Assembly (NCBI GenBank): GCA_963735055.1
Contig: CAVTJN010000006.1
Location: forward strand, 186,001 to 250,000
From: JBBITI01 sp963735055
GTDB taxonomy: Bacteria > Chloroflexota > Dehalococcoidia > Dehalococcoidales > UBA2162
Length of the DNA stretch: 64,000 nucleotides
Direction: 5' to 3'
Of this stretch, positions 51,400 to 61,281 are shown piece by piece (positions within the stretch are counted from its first letter, which is position 1; every line of letters begins with the position of its first letter). The notes beneath the pieces are model-generated. The model saw only the letters and a list, made by a program, of their open reading frames with translations. It searched no databases and was not told the DNA's origin. The translations under genes were made by a program, and so were the position numbers.

Positions 51400-53575
51400 G
51401 TGGACACAAGAGACACGAGGGACGAAGGCAACGTGAGGAACACAGTGGACACAAGGAACGGCAGAGTAGTCAAGACCGACTGCACCCTCTGCTTACATAG
51501 CTGCGGCGTTGAGGTGACGGTTGAAGATGGCCGGGCGGTCGGCGTCGCCGGCCTGAAGGAGCATCCGCTCACCGGCGGAGAGCTGTGCCCCAAGGGCGAG
51601 GCCATGCTCGACAGCATCTACAGCCCCGGGACGATTGAGGTACCCGATGAAGAAGACCGGGGCCAGGTGGGAGCGGATAGGCTGGGCACAGGCCCTGAGT
51701 GAAATATCAACCAGGCTCCTCGCCCTCAAGGCGAAGTACGGACCGGAAGCACTCGGCATCTTCACCGGCTCCATCGGCGTCGAGAACATGGAGATGCAGG
51801 GGTTGTCGCAGCGGTTCCGCGCGGCGTTCGGCACGCCCAATTTCGTTTCCGTGGAAAGTGTCTGCTACCGGATGCGCATCCGGACCCGGCAGATCACCTT
51901 CGGCCGGTATCCGACCGAGGAGTATGATTCCCGCCTCTATATCCTGTGGGGGCATAACCCGGAATCGTCCGACCTGCCGCTCAAGATCCATATGGCCGAG
52001 AACCGCCGAAGGGGGGCGCGACTGGTGGTCATTGACCCCAAGAGGATACCTCTGGCCGACGGCGCCGACATGTACCTGCGCGTCCGTCCCGGTACCGATG
52101 GGGCGTTGGCGCTGGCCATGATCCACGTTATCGTCAACGAGGGACTGTATGACCGGGACTTCGTCGAGAGGTACACCTCCGGGTTCGAGAAGCTGGTACC
52201 GCACATTCAACAGTACCCCCCGGAGTGGGCGCAGGAGATTACCGGGGTCAACGCCGACGATATACGCAAGCTCGCCCGACTGTTCGCCGGTACAAAGGGG
52301 GCGAGCATCTTTCAGGGCATATGCTCCCTCGACCAGACCGCCAACGGCACTCAAAACAGCCGCGCCATAGCCATCCTGCAGACCATCACCGGCAACATCA
52401 ACGTGCCCGGGGGATGGGTGATCAGCCCCCGGCCGCGCCTGGGGAAGGTGGAAATGGAGGGCCCGCCGCCCCTGGGCCATGACCGGTATCCCATCGTCTC
52501 CGAGTTGTGGGGCCGGAAAGCCCCCTACGGGGTAGTCACGTTAGTGCCGGAGATCATACCGCAGCAGATAAAGTCGTTCGTGGTTCTCGGCGGCAATCCG
52601 CTGGTCTCGATGGCGGACTCGAACGCCTTCCGGAACGCCTTCCGGAGGCTGGAACTGCTGGTGGTCCACGATCTCTTCATGAGCGAAACGGCCCGGGAGG
52701 CGGACTACGTCCTTCCCGCCTGCTCGCACCTCGAAAAATGGGGGGTGGCCTATACCTACAACGTGGACCATTGTCTCCCCTACCTGATGCTGCGAAAAAA
52801 GGCCATCGAGCCGCTGGGCGAATCGTGGTCGGAATGGAGACTGATCACCGAATTGGCCGGGAAGCTCGGGCTCGGGGAGCTTTTCCCATGGAAATCAGAG
52901 GAGGAGCTGGTGGCATTCGAACTGGCGCCGTCGGGACTCTCCTTCGACCACCTGCTGCACGGGCGTCCGGCAGGGGCGTACTACCAGCAGAAGGAGTATG
53001 GCATCGGGGACCGGACTTTCCCCACGCCGTCGGGGAAGATTGAGATCTACAGCCCGGCGCTTGAACAAGTGGGGGCCGACCCGCTGCCCACCTATGCGGC
53101 GCCGCACCAGAGCTCGGCGTCCACGTCCAAGCTTGCTGGCGAATATCCACTGACGCTGTGCACCGGTTCCCGGTCGCTCTATTACACGCACAGCCAGTTC
53201 CGCAACGTGACTTCGCTGCGGAAGGAAGACCCGGAGCCGCTGGCCGAACTCGCCGCCGGCACCGCCAAACGGTACGGCGTGAAGATTGGCGACATGGTAA
53301 TCATCGAGACGCCCCGGGGCCGGGTGAAGATGAAGGCGAATATCAGCGACCGGGTGGGCGAAGGCGTCATCCTGGTACCTCACGGCTGGCCGGGCGAGGC
53401 TAACGCCAACCTGCTGACCGATACCGACTCCCGGGAGAGCGTCATGGGCTACCCGGAGATGAAAGCGCTGCGCTGCCGAATAAGGACGGCGAAGACCGCG
53501 GCCCCGGAGGAATTCGCAGATCCCAGGTCCCATCGCGAATCTGCGCCGCTTCAGGCAGCGGTCGCCGCCCTTTGA
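51400..53575 (+). CDS. Molybdopterin oxidoreductase, bis-MGD type (one frameshift)
   Basis: About 724 residues when one G is removed from GGG at 51628-51630; the joined frame reads IYSPG-RLRYPMKKTGARWER. GTG 51400 has AGGAG 7 bp upstream. The 4Fe-4S motif is CTLCLHSCGVEV ... GGELCPKG. MGD-binding parts include WGHNPESSDLPLKIH, VVIDPKRIPLADGADMYLRV, RPGTDGALALAM, and the C-terminal GSRSLYYTHSQFRN and VLVPHGWPGEANANLL. The Mo ligand candidate is the Cys in SVESVCYRMR. The enzyme lacks visible partner subunits or Tat signal, so it may be a single cytosolic subunit related to acetylene hydratase or formate-dehydrogenase-like enzymes. Substrate unknown. Probably under the divergent TetR. Confidence 0.92.
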
Positions 53576-53627
53576 CACCCCACCCCTTTTGCGCCATAAT
53601 GCGGGCCAAAAAGGGGAGGAGGTCAGT

Positions 53628-54563
53628 ATGAAAATCGATGTCTTCGCCCACATCCTGCCACCGAAATACCTGGCTGCCTACACCAAGGCCAATCCCGCCG
53701 TGGCAAACGAAATTGAGGCGCGGAACCGCGCCGTGGTTGACCTGGACGTGAGACTGCGCCTGATGGACCGGTATCCGGACGTGCTGCAGGTGCTCACCGT
53801 GTCGCAGCCGCCGCTGGAGAAGTTCGTCAAGCCGTCTGACGCCATCAAACTGGCCCGGATCGCCAACGATGAACTCGCCGTACTGGTGGAGCGCTACCCC
53901 GACAAGTTCATCGCCGCCGTTGCCTGCCTGCCCATGAACGATGTCGACGCGGCGATGAAGGAGGCCGACCGGGCGATCAAGCAGCTCGGATTCAAAGGCA
54001 TCCAGGTATACAGCCGGATCAATGGCGAGACGCTGGACAACCCCAAGTTCAAGCCGTTGTACCGGATGATGGCCGACCTCAATCTCCCGATCTGGATACA
54101 CCCGACCACCGATGCGGCACTGGATACCGGCGGCATACTGGGCTGGCCGTTTGAGACGGCGACGGCCATGTACCGGCTGGTGCTGTCGTGCGTTTTCAAC
54201 GACTTCCCGGACATCAAGTTCATTACCCATCACGCCGGCAGTATGATCCCCTTCTTCGAAAGGCGGCTGCGCTGGCTGCTCTACCCGTCACGGGTGCCGG
54301 TTGGACTCAAGGACCCCATCGAGCATTTCCGCAAGTTCTACAACGACACTGCGATCTACGGATGCACCGCCGGGTTGATGTGCGCCTATGCGTTCTTCGG
54401 CGCCGACCGCCTGTTGTTCGGTACCGATGCCCCGCTGAGCGGGCCGAAGTACGGCCTCACCCAGGTGACGATCGATTCGATTAACGAGATGACGATTCCG
54501 GAGGCCGAGAAGGAGAAGATACTGAGCAAGAACGCCATCGAGATGCTGTCGCTGGCCGTCTAG
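53628..54563 (+). CDS. Amidohydrolase family 2 (ACMSD-like) protein
   Basis: 311 residues from ATG 53628 (AGGGGAGGAGGTCAGT upstream). The metal site is suggested by DVFAHILPPKY near the start, IWIHPTTDA (about 157-165), FITHHAGSMIPFFERR (about 200-215) and FGTDAPL with a catalytic Asp near 264. This is the amidohydrolase 2 / aminocarboxymuconate-semialdehyde decarboxylase type. Members decarboxylate or hydrate aromatic or ring-cleavage products. The first metal motif has A-H instead of the usual H-x-H, which may be a change in metal binding. It follows the molybdo-enzyme gene by 52 bp and may be co-transcribed. Confidence 0.9.
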   Translation: MKIDVFAHILPPKYLAAYTKANPAVANEIEARNRAVVDLDVRLRLMDRYPDVLQVLTVSQPPLEKFVKPSDAIKLARIANDELAVLVERYPDKFIAAVACLPMNDVDAAMKEADRAIKQLGFKGIQVYSRINGETLDNPKFKPLYRMMADLNLPIWIHPTTDAALDTGGILGWPFETATAMYRLVLSCVFNDFPDIKFITHHAGSMIPFFERRLRWLLYPSRVPVGLKDPIEHFRKFYNDTAIYGCTAGLMCAYAFFGADRLLFGTDAPLSGPKYGLTQVTIDSINEMTIPEAEKEKILSKNAIEMLSLAV

Positions 54564-55036
54564 AATTCGGCCTTCAGCCGGCCGTAGGTATCGGCCATCG
54601 CCTGAGAAATCACCCGGGTGTCGCCGATGACGGGCATGAAGTTGGTGTCGCCCACCCAGCGGGGCACGACGTGGCTGTGAATATGGCCGTCGATACCGGC
54701 GCCGGCCACCTTACCGATGTTCATCCCGGTGTTGAATCCGGCCGAAGCGAAGAGCTCACGCAGGACCTTCACGCAGCGGGCAACAAATTCCGCATGCTCG
54801 TGCAGTTCTTCCGGCCGCAGGTCTTCGGGCGTGGCGACGTGACGGTATGGCGCCACCATCAGGTGGCCCGGATTGTAGGGATAGGCGTTCATGATGATGA
54901 AATTTGACGACCCGCGGTGGAGGATGTAGTTCGCCGCGTCATTAGCTTCCGCGGGTTTGTCGCACAGGATGCAACCGTCGGTCTTCTTCGACTCGATGTA
55001 CTGCGCCCGCCAGGGCGCCCACAAAAGGTCAGCCAA
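54560..55036 (-). CDS. HIT-family hydrolase/phosphorylase
   Basis: 158 residues from TTG 55036 (GGGAGATCAGGA upstream). N-terminal Zn-binding CILC pair, then YNPGHLMVAPYRHVA and the HIT triad GHIHSHVVPRW near 116-126, which contains the nucleophilic His. Close to the Ap4A-phosphorylase-like branch that breaks dinucleoside polyphosphates. The stop overlaps the convergent amidohydrolase stop by 4 bp. Confidence 0.94.
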   Translation of the reverse strand: MADLLWAPWRAQYIESKKTDGCILCDKPAEANDAANYILHRGSSNFIIMNAYPYNPGHLMVAPYRHVATPEDLRPEELHEHAEFVARCVKVLRELFASAGFNTGMNIGKVAGAGIDGHIHSHVVPRWVGDTNFMPVIGDTRVISQAMADTYGRLKAEF

Positions 55037-55123
55037 TCCTGATCTCCCGAGGCAGACTAATCCTTACTTGCAGCAATCCGCGTCACGTTGGGCGACGCGG
55101 CGCCGCTCAGGTCTCAGGACCAT

Positions 55124-55172
55124 CCCCCTTCCTGGCAGGAAGGGGGAATCATGTCTGGGGGACACCCCCAGA
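55124..55172. terminator. Two adjacent perfect hairpins
   Basis: Stem 1: CCCCCTTCCT/AGGAAGGGGG at 55124-55146 with 3-nt loop GGC. Stem 2: TCTGGGGG/CCCCCAGA at 55154-55172 with loop ACA. They lie upstream of the divergent MBL-fold gene and HIT gene. Could be termination or processing structures. Confidence 0.5.
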
Positions 55173-55313
55173 CCCCCGGCAGGGACCTGAGTCCTGCACC
55201 TTTGCCCGGACTCATTCTAGCCGGGACTCCGTCCGGCGTCAAAAAGAGCCGGGCGCTGCAGCCGATCATCCTATTTGTAAAATAGGCACCCATCTCCTAT
55301 ATTAGAGACGGTA

Positions 55314-56120
55314 ATGGACAATACCGGACGCTCTACAGACAGCCTCACGTTTCTGGGGACGGGCGGGGCCCGCTTCATGATCATCAGTCAGCTTCTCGCT
55401 TCGGGAGGCATCTGGCTAAGCCTGAGCGGCACCGAACTGCTGCTCGACCCGGGACCGGGCTGCATCGTCCAGGTCGCCAAACGAAAAATGAAGGCCGAAA
55501 CGCTTGACGGCATTATCGTCTCTCACCGGCACCTTGACCACTCCGGAGACGTCAATGTCATGGTCGAGGCCATGACCCAGGGCGGGCTGCAGCGTCACGG
55601 ATGGCTCTTCGCCCCTCAGGATGCCCTTGGGCCCGAGCCGGTCATGTTCTCGTACCTGAAGGACAACATCGAAGGGATCGTGGTGCTGCAAGAAGGCAAG
55701 TCCTATTCGATCGGCAACGTGTCGTTCACCACTCCGGTAACCCACATCCACCGCGTGGAAACCTATGGGATGGTCTTCAAGACGCCCAGCCACACCTTCT
55801 CCTACATCGCCGATACCCGGTTCTTCGAAGGGCTGGTCCGGCACTACAAAGCCGACCTGCTTGTCATCAACACGGTCTTTCTCCAACCCAGGCTGCCCGG
55901 AAGCTTCAACAGGTTACCGATCGAGCACCTTTCCGTACCCGACGCCGCCTATATCATTGCCGCCCTCAAGCCTAAAGCTGCCATATTGACCCATTTCGGC
56001 ATGAACGTGTGGCGGGCCAAGCCATGGGAAGTGGCCGAACAAATGACCCAGGAAATCGGCATTAAGGTCATCGCCGCCCGGGACGGCATGAGGTTCGACC
56101 TGTCGGAGTTGGACGGCTGA
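55314..56120 (+). CDS. Metallo-beta-lactamase-fold hydrolase
   Basis: 268 residues starting ATG 55314. The fold signatures are LTFLGTGGARFMIISQLLAS, then LLLDPGPGCIVQVAKRKM, and the metal motif SHRHLDHSGDVNVMVEAM (H-x-H-x-D-H at about 66-71). FSYIADTRFFEGLV supplies the later Asp and LTHFGMNVWRAKPWE the last His. This resembles the ribonuclease Z / UPF0173-like branch. Substrate unknown. A downstream radical SAM gene follows 57 bp later on the same strand. Confidence 0.9.
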   Translation: MDNTGRSTDSLTFLGTGGARFMIISQLLASGGIWLSLSGTELLLDPGPGCIVQVAKRKMKAETLDGIIVSHRHLDHSGDVNVMVEAMTQGGLQRHGWLFAPQDALGPEPVMFSYLKDNIEGIVVLQEGKSYSIGNVSFTTPVTHIHRVETYGMVFKTPSHTFSYIADTRFFEGLVRHYKADLLVINTVFLQPRLPGSFNRLPIEHLSVPDAAYIIAALKPKAAILTHFGMNVWRAKPWEVAEQMTQEIGIKVIAARDGMRFDLSELDG

Positions 56121-56177
56121 CGTCCCGGCGAAACGTTCCCCGGCTGCCGACCAGCCGCCACATGATATGATGTACCT

Positions 56178-58044
56178 ATGGCAGTTTCCCGTCTGGACAG
56201 CATCCTTCACCTGGTGACCAAGCCCGCCCGCTATACTGGCGGCGAGTGGAACAGCGTGCTGAAAGACTGGGAGCAGACCCCGATCCGGATCGCACTGGCC
56301 TACCCCGACATGTACGAAATAGGCATGTCCAACATGGCCCTGCCTATCCTGTACGACATATTCAACCGCCAGCCGGACGCCCTCGCCGAGCGGGTCTTCG
56401 CCCCCTGGGTGGACATGGCCGCGGCCATGAGGCAGGCGGGCGTGCCCCTCTTCAGCCTGGAGTCCAAACGGCCGCTCGGCGATTTCGACGTCGTCGGGTT
56501 CTCCCTCGGCTACGAGCTGACCTACACCAACATTCTCAACATGCTCGACCTGGCCGGTATTCCGATTCTGGCAACCGACCGGAACGATTCGCATCCGCTG
56601 GTCATCGCCGGCGGCAGCGGGTCGCTGAACCCCGAGCCGATGGCCGACTTCATCGACCTGTTTGTGGTTGGCGACGGCGAAGAAGTGGTCCTGGAGATGC
56701 TGCAGGTCATCCGGGAGCACCGGAAACACCACGGCCCCGGCCGCCGAAAGGAACTGCTACTCTCGCTAGCCGGAATCCCCGGGATCTACGTCCCCGCTTT
56801 GTACCGCGTCGAGTACGAGCCCGGGGCCAACGGACGGTTCACGGGTATTACGCCCGAGGCGCCTGAGGCCAAGACCGAGAATTCAACGCCGGATCGTGAC
56901 CAAGCTCCCCCCGCCCGTCACCCGCCCCGTGGTCCCATTCGTTGAGGTGGTACACGACCGCGGCGCGGTCGAGATTCAGCGCGGCTGCAGTAACGGCTGC
57001 CGCTTCTGCCAGGCGGGGACGATCTACCGCCCGGTGCGCGAACGCCCCCACGACGAGGTTATAAGCGCCGTCGGCGAAATAATCTCCAACTGCGGCTACG
57101 ACGAGATGTCGCTGGTCTCGCTGAGCACCAGCGACTACTCAGGCATTGACGAGCTGGTGTCCAGCCTGGTCCAGCGCTACCCGGACCTGGGCATATCCCT
57201 GCCCAGCCTGTACATCGGCAGCTTCTCGGTCGATCTGATGGAGGCTTTGCCGGCGCACAAGAAGACGGGGCTGACCTTCGCCCCGGAAGCCGGCAGCGAG
57301 CGCCTGCGCCGGTCGATCAACAAGCGAGTGACCGAAGACGAGATACTGAGCACCGCGGCGCTGGCGTTCCAGAAAGGCTGGAACGGCCTCAAGCTGTACT
57401 TCATGCTCGGTCTCCCGGGCGAGACCGACGATGATGCCCGGGCGATGGGCGATCTCATCAACAAGGTGTACGCGGAAGGGGCAAAATCAAGCCGCCGCAT
57501 GCCCCAGCTCAGGGTGAATCTATCGACCTTCGTTCCCAAGGCCCACACCCCCTTCCAGTGGGTTGCCCGGGAGAGCGAAGAAAGACTGCTGGCGAGACAG
57601 GAGATACTGAGGCAGGCGGTGCGCCGGAAGGCGATCAAACTGTCATGGCCGGACCCCAGCGTCAGTCGCCTCGAGGCCGCGTTATCGCGCGGCGACCGCA
57701 GAATCGGACAGGTCATCCATCGCGCCTGGAAGTTAGGGGCGATCTTCGACTCGTGGGGGGAGCATTTCAACTACCAGGTGTGGGAACAAGCGTTCGCCGA
57801 TTGTGGCCTCGACCCCGATTTCTACGGTCAGCGGGCGCGGCCCCTGGATGAACCCCTTCCCTGGGACCACATCGACGTCGGCGTGACCGCCTCGTTTCTT
57901 AAAGAAGAGTGGCGGCGGGCGCTGGCCGGCGAAGAGACCCTGGATTGCCGCGACGAAGGCTGTAATGTGTGCGGCCTCCAGGGCCGGGACCCGGCCTGCA
58001 AAGAAAAGGCCGCCGCACGGGGTGACGTTTCCCGTTCAACCTAG
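56178..58044 (+). CDS. B12-binding-type radical SAM protein of the TIGR03960 family (one frameshift)
   Basis: About 621 residues if one A is removed from the AA at 56880-56881; the joined frame reads EAKTE-IQRRIVTKLPPPV. The N-terminal part contains RIALAYPDMYEIGMSNMAL and FSLGYELTYTNILNMLDLAG (B12-like fold). The radical SAM motif is CSNGCRFC in EIQRGCSNGCRFCQAGTI, with TFAPEAGSERLRRSINKRV and LYFMLGLPGETDDDARAM. The C-terminus has CRDEGCNVCGLQ. The family is broadly conserved and usually occurs next to a DUF2344 partner, absent here. Function unproven. Confidence 0.9.
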
Positions 58045-58194
58045 GCCTCCTGCAGGACCTTTCGACGATCTCGTACTTCTAATCCTCCTCTAATGTTTCC
58101 TTCATAGTTCGTTAACAATCGTTCGCGACAATAGTGGTATCGGGCGTTTCGTCCGAACGAGTCCCGCATTGACTACAAAGGAGAGTGAAGGCAG

Positions 58195-59346
58195 ATGAAA
58201 TCATGGACTTCCAGAATCTTCGCCGCGCTGGGGGTGGTCCTGGTGTCGGCATCCGTGTTTGTGCTCGCCACCGGCGCCACCTTCCGCGGACAGCCGGCCG
58301 ATGCACAGACCAGTCAGACCCTGGTCGACGAGAACGCGATCACGGCCATCTACAGCGCAGCCAGCCCGGCGGTGGTCGAAATCGACGTGACCACAACCGG
58401 TACCGGTTTGCGCGGCGGTTTCTCAGGGGGGCAGGGTTCCGGGTTCCTCATCGACAGCACCGGCAACATCGTCACCAACAACCATGTCGTCGATGGCGCT
58501 ACCAGTGTTCAGATCATTTTCAGCGACGGTAAGACCGCCTCAGCCACCGTTCTCGGAAGGGACGCGGCCGATGACCTGGCCGTAGTGAAAGTAGATGCGG
58601 CCGCCGTCAACGGCATCAAGCCGCTCGTTCTCGCCGATTCGGCCGGCGTCAAACCGGGCCAGTTGGCCATCGCCATCGGTAGTCCCTATGGACTCAACAA
58701 CTCCATCGCCGTCGGCGTCATCAGCGGTCTGAACCGCCGGGTGGATGGGAGTTCCCTCACCGGCATGATCCAGACCGACGCCAACATCCAACCGGGCAAC
58801 TCCGGCGGCCCGCTGCTCAACTCGACCGGCCAGGTAATCGGCATCAACACCGCCTTCGAGGGGCAGGGCACCGGCATCGGCTTCGCCGTTCCCTCCAGTG
58901 TGGTCAACCGGGCGCTGGCCGACCTCAAGGCAGGTAAGGAGATCACCCGTCCCTGGATCGGTATTTCCGGGCTCGAACTGACCCAGACCCTGGCGGACAA
59001 CCTCAGCCTGTCCGTCAACCAGGGTGTGTACGTGGTGACCGTCGTCCCAGGGGCCCCGGCGGAAAAGGCCGGACTCAAGGCCGGCGGGACCGACCAGAAT
59101 GGCGCCCCGGGCAAGGGCGGTGATGTCATCACAGCCGTCGGGGGCACTCCGGTAAAGAACGTGACCGACATCCAGAACTACCTGGCCACCAAGAAGGTCG
59201 GCGATACCATCAGCCTCACCATCCTCCGTGATGGCGCCAGCACCAGCGCCAGTGTGACTCTGGGCGCCAGACCGGCTGATACCGCTATTACCCCACCCAT
59301 TCAACCGGTCCCCACAATGCCCGCCTTCCCGTGGCGAAACCGGTAA
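58195..59346 (+). CDS. HtrA/DegP-type serine protease with PDZ domain
   Basis: 383 residues. N-terminal signal or anchor (MKSWTSRIFAALGVVLVSAS), then the protease domain with catalytic His97 (TNNHVVDG), Asp127 (AADDLAVVKV) and Ser213 (QPGNSGGPLLNS). The PDZ domain runs from about 262 (RPWIGISGLELTQTLADNL) and has GVYVVTVVPGAPAEKAGLK. It is a periplasmic or extracytoplasmic quality-control protease. SD AAAGGAG. Two hairpins follow the gene. Confidence 0.95.
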   Translation: MKSWTSRIFAALGVVLVSASVFVLATGATFRGQPADAQTSQTLVDENAITAIYSAASPAVVEIDVTTTGTGLRGGFSGGQGSGFLIDSTGNIVTNNHVVDGATSVQIIFSDGKTASATVLGRDAADDLAVVKVDAAAVNGIKPLVLADSAGVKPGQLAIAIGSPYGLNNSIAVGVISGLNRRVDGSSLTGMIQTDANIQPGNSGGPLLNSTGQVIGINTAFEGQGTGIGFAVPSSVVNRALADLKAGKEITRPWIGISGLELTQTLADNLSLSVNQGVYVVTVVPGAPAEKAGLKAGGTDQNGAPGKGGDVITAVGGTPVKNVTDIQNYLATKKVGDTISLTILRDGASTSASVTLGARPADTAITPPIQPVPTMPAFPWRNR

Positions 59347-59355
59347 GGAGTCTCT

Positions 59356-59377
59356 GCCTCAGGCCCCAGCCTGAGGC
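59356..59377 (+). terminator. Hairpin downstream of htrA
   Basis: GCCTCAGG/CCTGAGGC stem of 8 bp with a 6-nt loop, immediately before a stronger hairpin. Ends in TTAAAA. Confidence 0.45.
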
Positions 59378-59383
59378 TTAAAA

Positions 59384-59419
59384 GGGGGGCGAGACTGTCT
59401 GACGACAGTCTCGCCCCCC
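59384..59419 (+). terminator. Strong hairpin terminator downstream of htrA
   Basis: 16-bp perfect stem GGGGGGCGAGACTGTC/GACAGTCTCGCCCCCC with 4-nt loop TGAC. Preceded by A-rich DNA and followed by TCGCGTTT; no long U-run, yet the best stem in the region. Confidence 0.7.
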
Positions 59420-59482
59420 TCGCGTTTAGGACATCACCCGTCCGGGGACGCCATCGCCCCGCCCAGGAGCTACAATATAGAT

Positions 59483-59930
59483 ATGACAAGCATCAAGATA
59501 TATGACGCCAGCCAGCACAAAGTGGTGGACGTGGAGCGGATCGAGCGGTCCGACGCCGAATGGAAGAAGCTGCTGACCCCGAAGCAATACGAGATCACTA
59601 CCCGGAAGGGGACTGAGGCGCCCGGGACCTGCGCCTTCACCGAGGTCCACGGGCCGGGTATCTTCCGCTGCGTCCGCTGCGGCACCGACCTTTTCGGCGG
59701 GCACAACCAAGTTCGAATCGGGGACGGGCTGGCCAAGCTACTATGAGCCGGTCTCGCCGCTCAACGTGGTCGAGCAATCCGACCGCAGTCACTGGATGGT
59801 GCGGACGGAGGTGCTCTGCGCCCGCTGCGGCGCCCACCTCGGCCACGTTTTCGACGATGGCCCGCCGCCCACGGGCAAGCGTTACTGCATGAACGGATTT
59901 GCCCTGAAGTTCGTGGCCGAGGGCGAATGA
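59483..59930 (+). CDS. msrB: Peptide methionine (R)-sulfoxide reductase MsrB (one frameshift)
   Basis: About 148 residues after removing one A near 59705-59706; the joined frame reads FGGH-TKFESGTGWPSYYEPV. The zinc-binding pairs are CVRC and CARC (GIFRCVRCGTDLF, VLCARCGAHLGHVFDDG), and the catalytic Cys lies in RYCMNGFALKF. MsrB reduces the R form of methionine sulfoxide. It is followed 48 bp later by msrA, so both sulfoxide forms are handled by one unit. Confidence 0.92.
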
Positions 59931-59978
59931 TGGCCCCGGCCCGCTCGGGAATCCGGTATTCGGTTTAGGAGTACGACC

Positions 59979-60512
59979 ATGTCCGAAGTCGCGACCTTCG
60001 CAGGCGGCTGCTTCTGGTGCCTGGAGGCCGTCTTCAAGGAAGTCCAGGGCGTTCAGTCTGCCGTCTCAGGCTACACCGGCGGTAAAACCGTGAATCCGAC
60101 CTACGAACAGGTGTGTAGCGGCGCCACCGGCCACGCCGAGGCGGTGCAGGTGACGTTCGATCCGGCCACGGTCTCCTACCGCGCCCTGCTCGACATCTTC
60201 TTCTCGGTGCATGATCCGACCACGCTCAACCGGCAGGGGGCCGACGTGGGCACCCAGTACCGCTCCGGCATCTTCTACCACAGCCCGGAACAGCAGGCGG
60301 CCGCCGGCGAATTCATCACGGCGTTGAACCGGGCTCACGTCTGGAAAGCGCCGGTCGTCACCCAGGTCGTCCCGATCGACCGATTCTACCCGGCCGAAGA
60401 GTACCACCGGGACTACTTCGCCCGGCATCCGGAACAGGGCTACTGCCAGGCGGTGATCGCCCCTAAGATGGCCAAGTTCCGCAAGCAGTGGAGCAAGGCG
60501 GAGAAGGGGTAG
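59979..60512 (+). CDS. msrA: Peptide methionine (S)-sulfoxide reductase MsrA
   Basis: 177 residues from ATG 59979. The catalytic motif GCFWC has Cys11 and Cys14 (ATFAGGCFWCLEAVF). YTGGKTVNPTYEQVCSGATGHAE, PATVSYRALLDIFFSVHDPT and GTQYRSGIF are family parts. A C-terminal resolving Cys appears in GYCQAVIAPKM. It reduces the S form of methionine sulfoxide. Downstream of msrB in one unit. Confidence 0.96.
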   Translation: MSEVATFAGGCFWCLEAVFKEVQGVQSAVSGYTGGKTVNPTYEQVCSGATGHAEAVQVTFDPATVSYRALLDIFFSVHDPTTLNRQGADVGTQYRSGIFYHSPEQQAAAGEFITALNRAHVWKAPVVTQVVPIDRFYPAEEYHRDYFARHPEQGYCQAVIAPKMAKFRKQWSKAEKG

Positions 60513-60837
60513 GGGGGCGAACGGGCCCGGCCGTCCAGGCCCAGCCCCACCTGGATTCCCGTCTTCACGGGAATGGGGGAGGGCGGGAAGGAAGAAGGAC
60601 TCGGTCCACATGTCATTGCGAGAAGTCCCCGAAGCCAGCGGCCGAGGGGACGACGTGGCAATCCGAATGGAGGAATATCACCACGTGCGTGACTGAAATT
60701 GGCTTGCCTCCAGACTTCGCCGGGAGGGGGAGGAATGACGAGGGGGGCAGCGATGCGGATCGCTTCATCCGATTGTCCTCGCGATGACGGGCGGGCAGGA
60801 CCGCTCATCGTACGGAGGCCGGATATCAAGCCCCGGC
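60513..60837. other. Intergenic with inverted copies of repeat family A
   Basis: 325 bp between msrA and the Smr gene (convergent). At 60612-60667 a copy in the opposite direction reads GTCATTGCGAGAAGTCCCCG to GACGTGGCAATCCG; at 60755-60787 another half-copy reads GCGGATCGCTTCATCC to CTCGCGATGACGGG. No gene seen. Confidence 0.65.
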
Positions 60838-61092
60838 CTAGTGTTTGAAGTGGACGAAGACCCGCCCGAAATTCTTGTCGTCCTTCTCGACCCGGTGATA
60901 GAGGCGTTTGATGTCCGGCCGGGCCAGGAATCTCAAGACGCGTTTCTTCAACTGGCCTGACCCCTTGCCCGGAATGATCTCGACCAGGGCAATCTTCTTG
61001 TCAACGGCTTCAGTGATCACCCGGTTCAGTTCCGCGTCAATGGTGTTGCCTTTGTTGAATACTTCATGCAGGTCAAGGACAATCTTGGCCAT
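60838..61092 (-). CDS. Small Smr/MutS2-like domain protein
   Basis: 84 residues. The Smr domain has the motif LDLHEVF (for HGL type), then EIIPGKGSGQLKKRVLRF (G-x-G-x-G) near 40-57 and YHRVEKDDKNFGRVFVHF. Stand-alone Smr domains act as endonucleases in DNA or RNA repair and ribosome rescue. Convergent with msrA. The motif has E where a His is more common (LDLHE vs LDLHG), so activity is uncertain. Confidence 0.88.
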   Translation of the reverse strand: MAKIVLDLHEVFNKGNTIDAELNRVITEAVDKKIALVEIIPGKGSGQLKKRVLRFLARPDIKRLYHRVEKDDKNFGRVFVHFKH

Positions 61093-61281
61093 CCCGCACT
61101 ACCTCCGTTCGCCTCATACACTCTACCCGCTTTGACGGCGCATCTCAAACGAGATGGGGCTTCGATCTCTCGCCCCCGTCCATTCCCCCGCCCCCTGGAT
61201 TCCCGCCTCCACGGGAATGACGCAATCCAGTGATTGTCCCCGAGCTGTGAAGCTGTGCTTTAATAGAAGCTGTCTCCTGAA

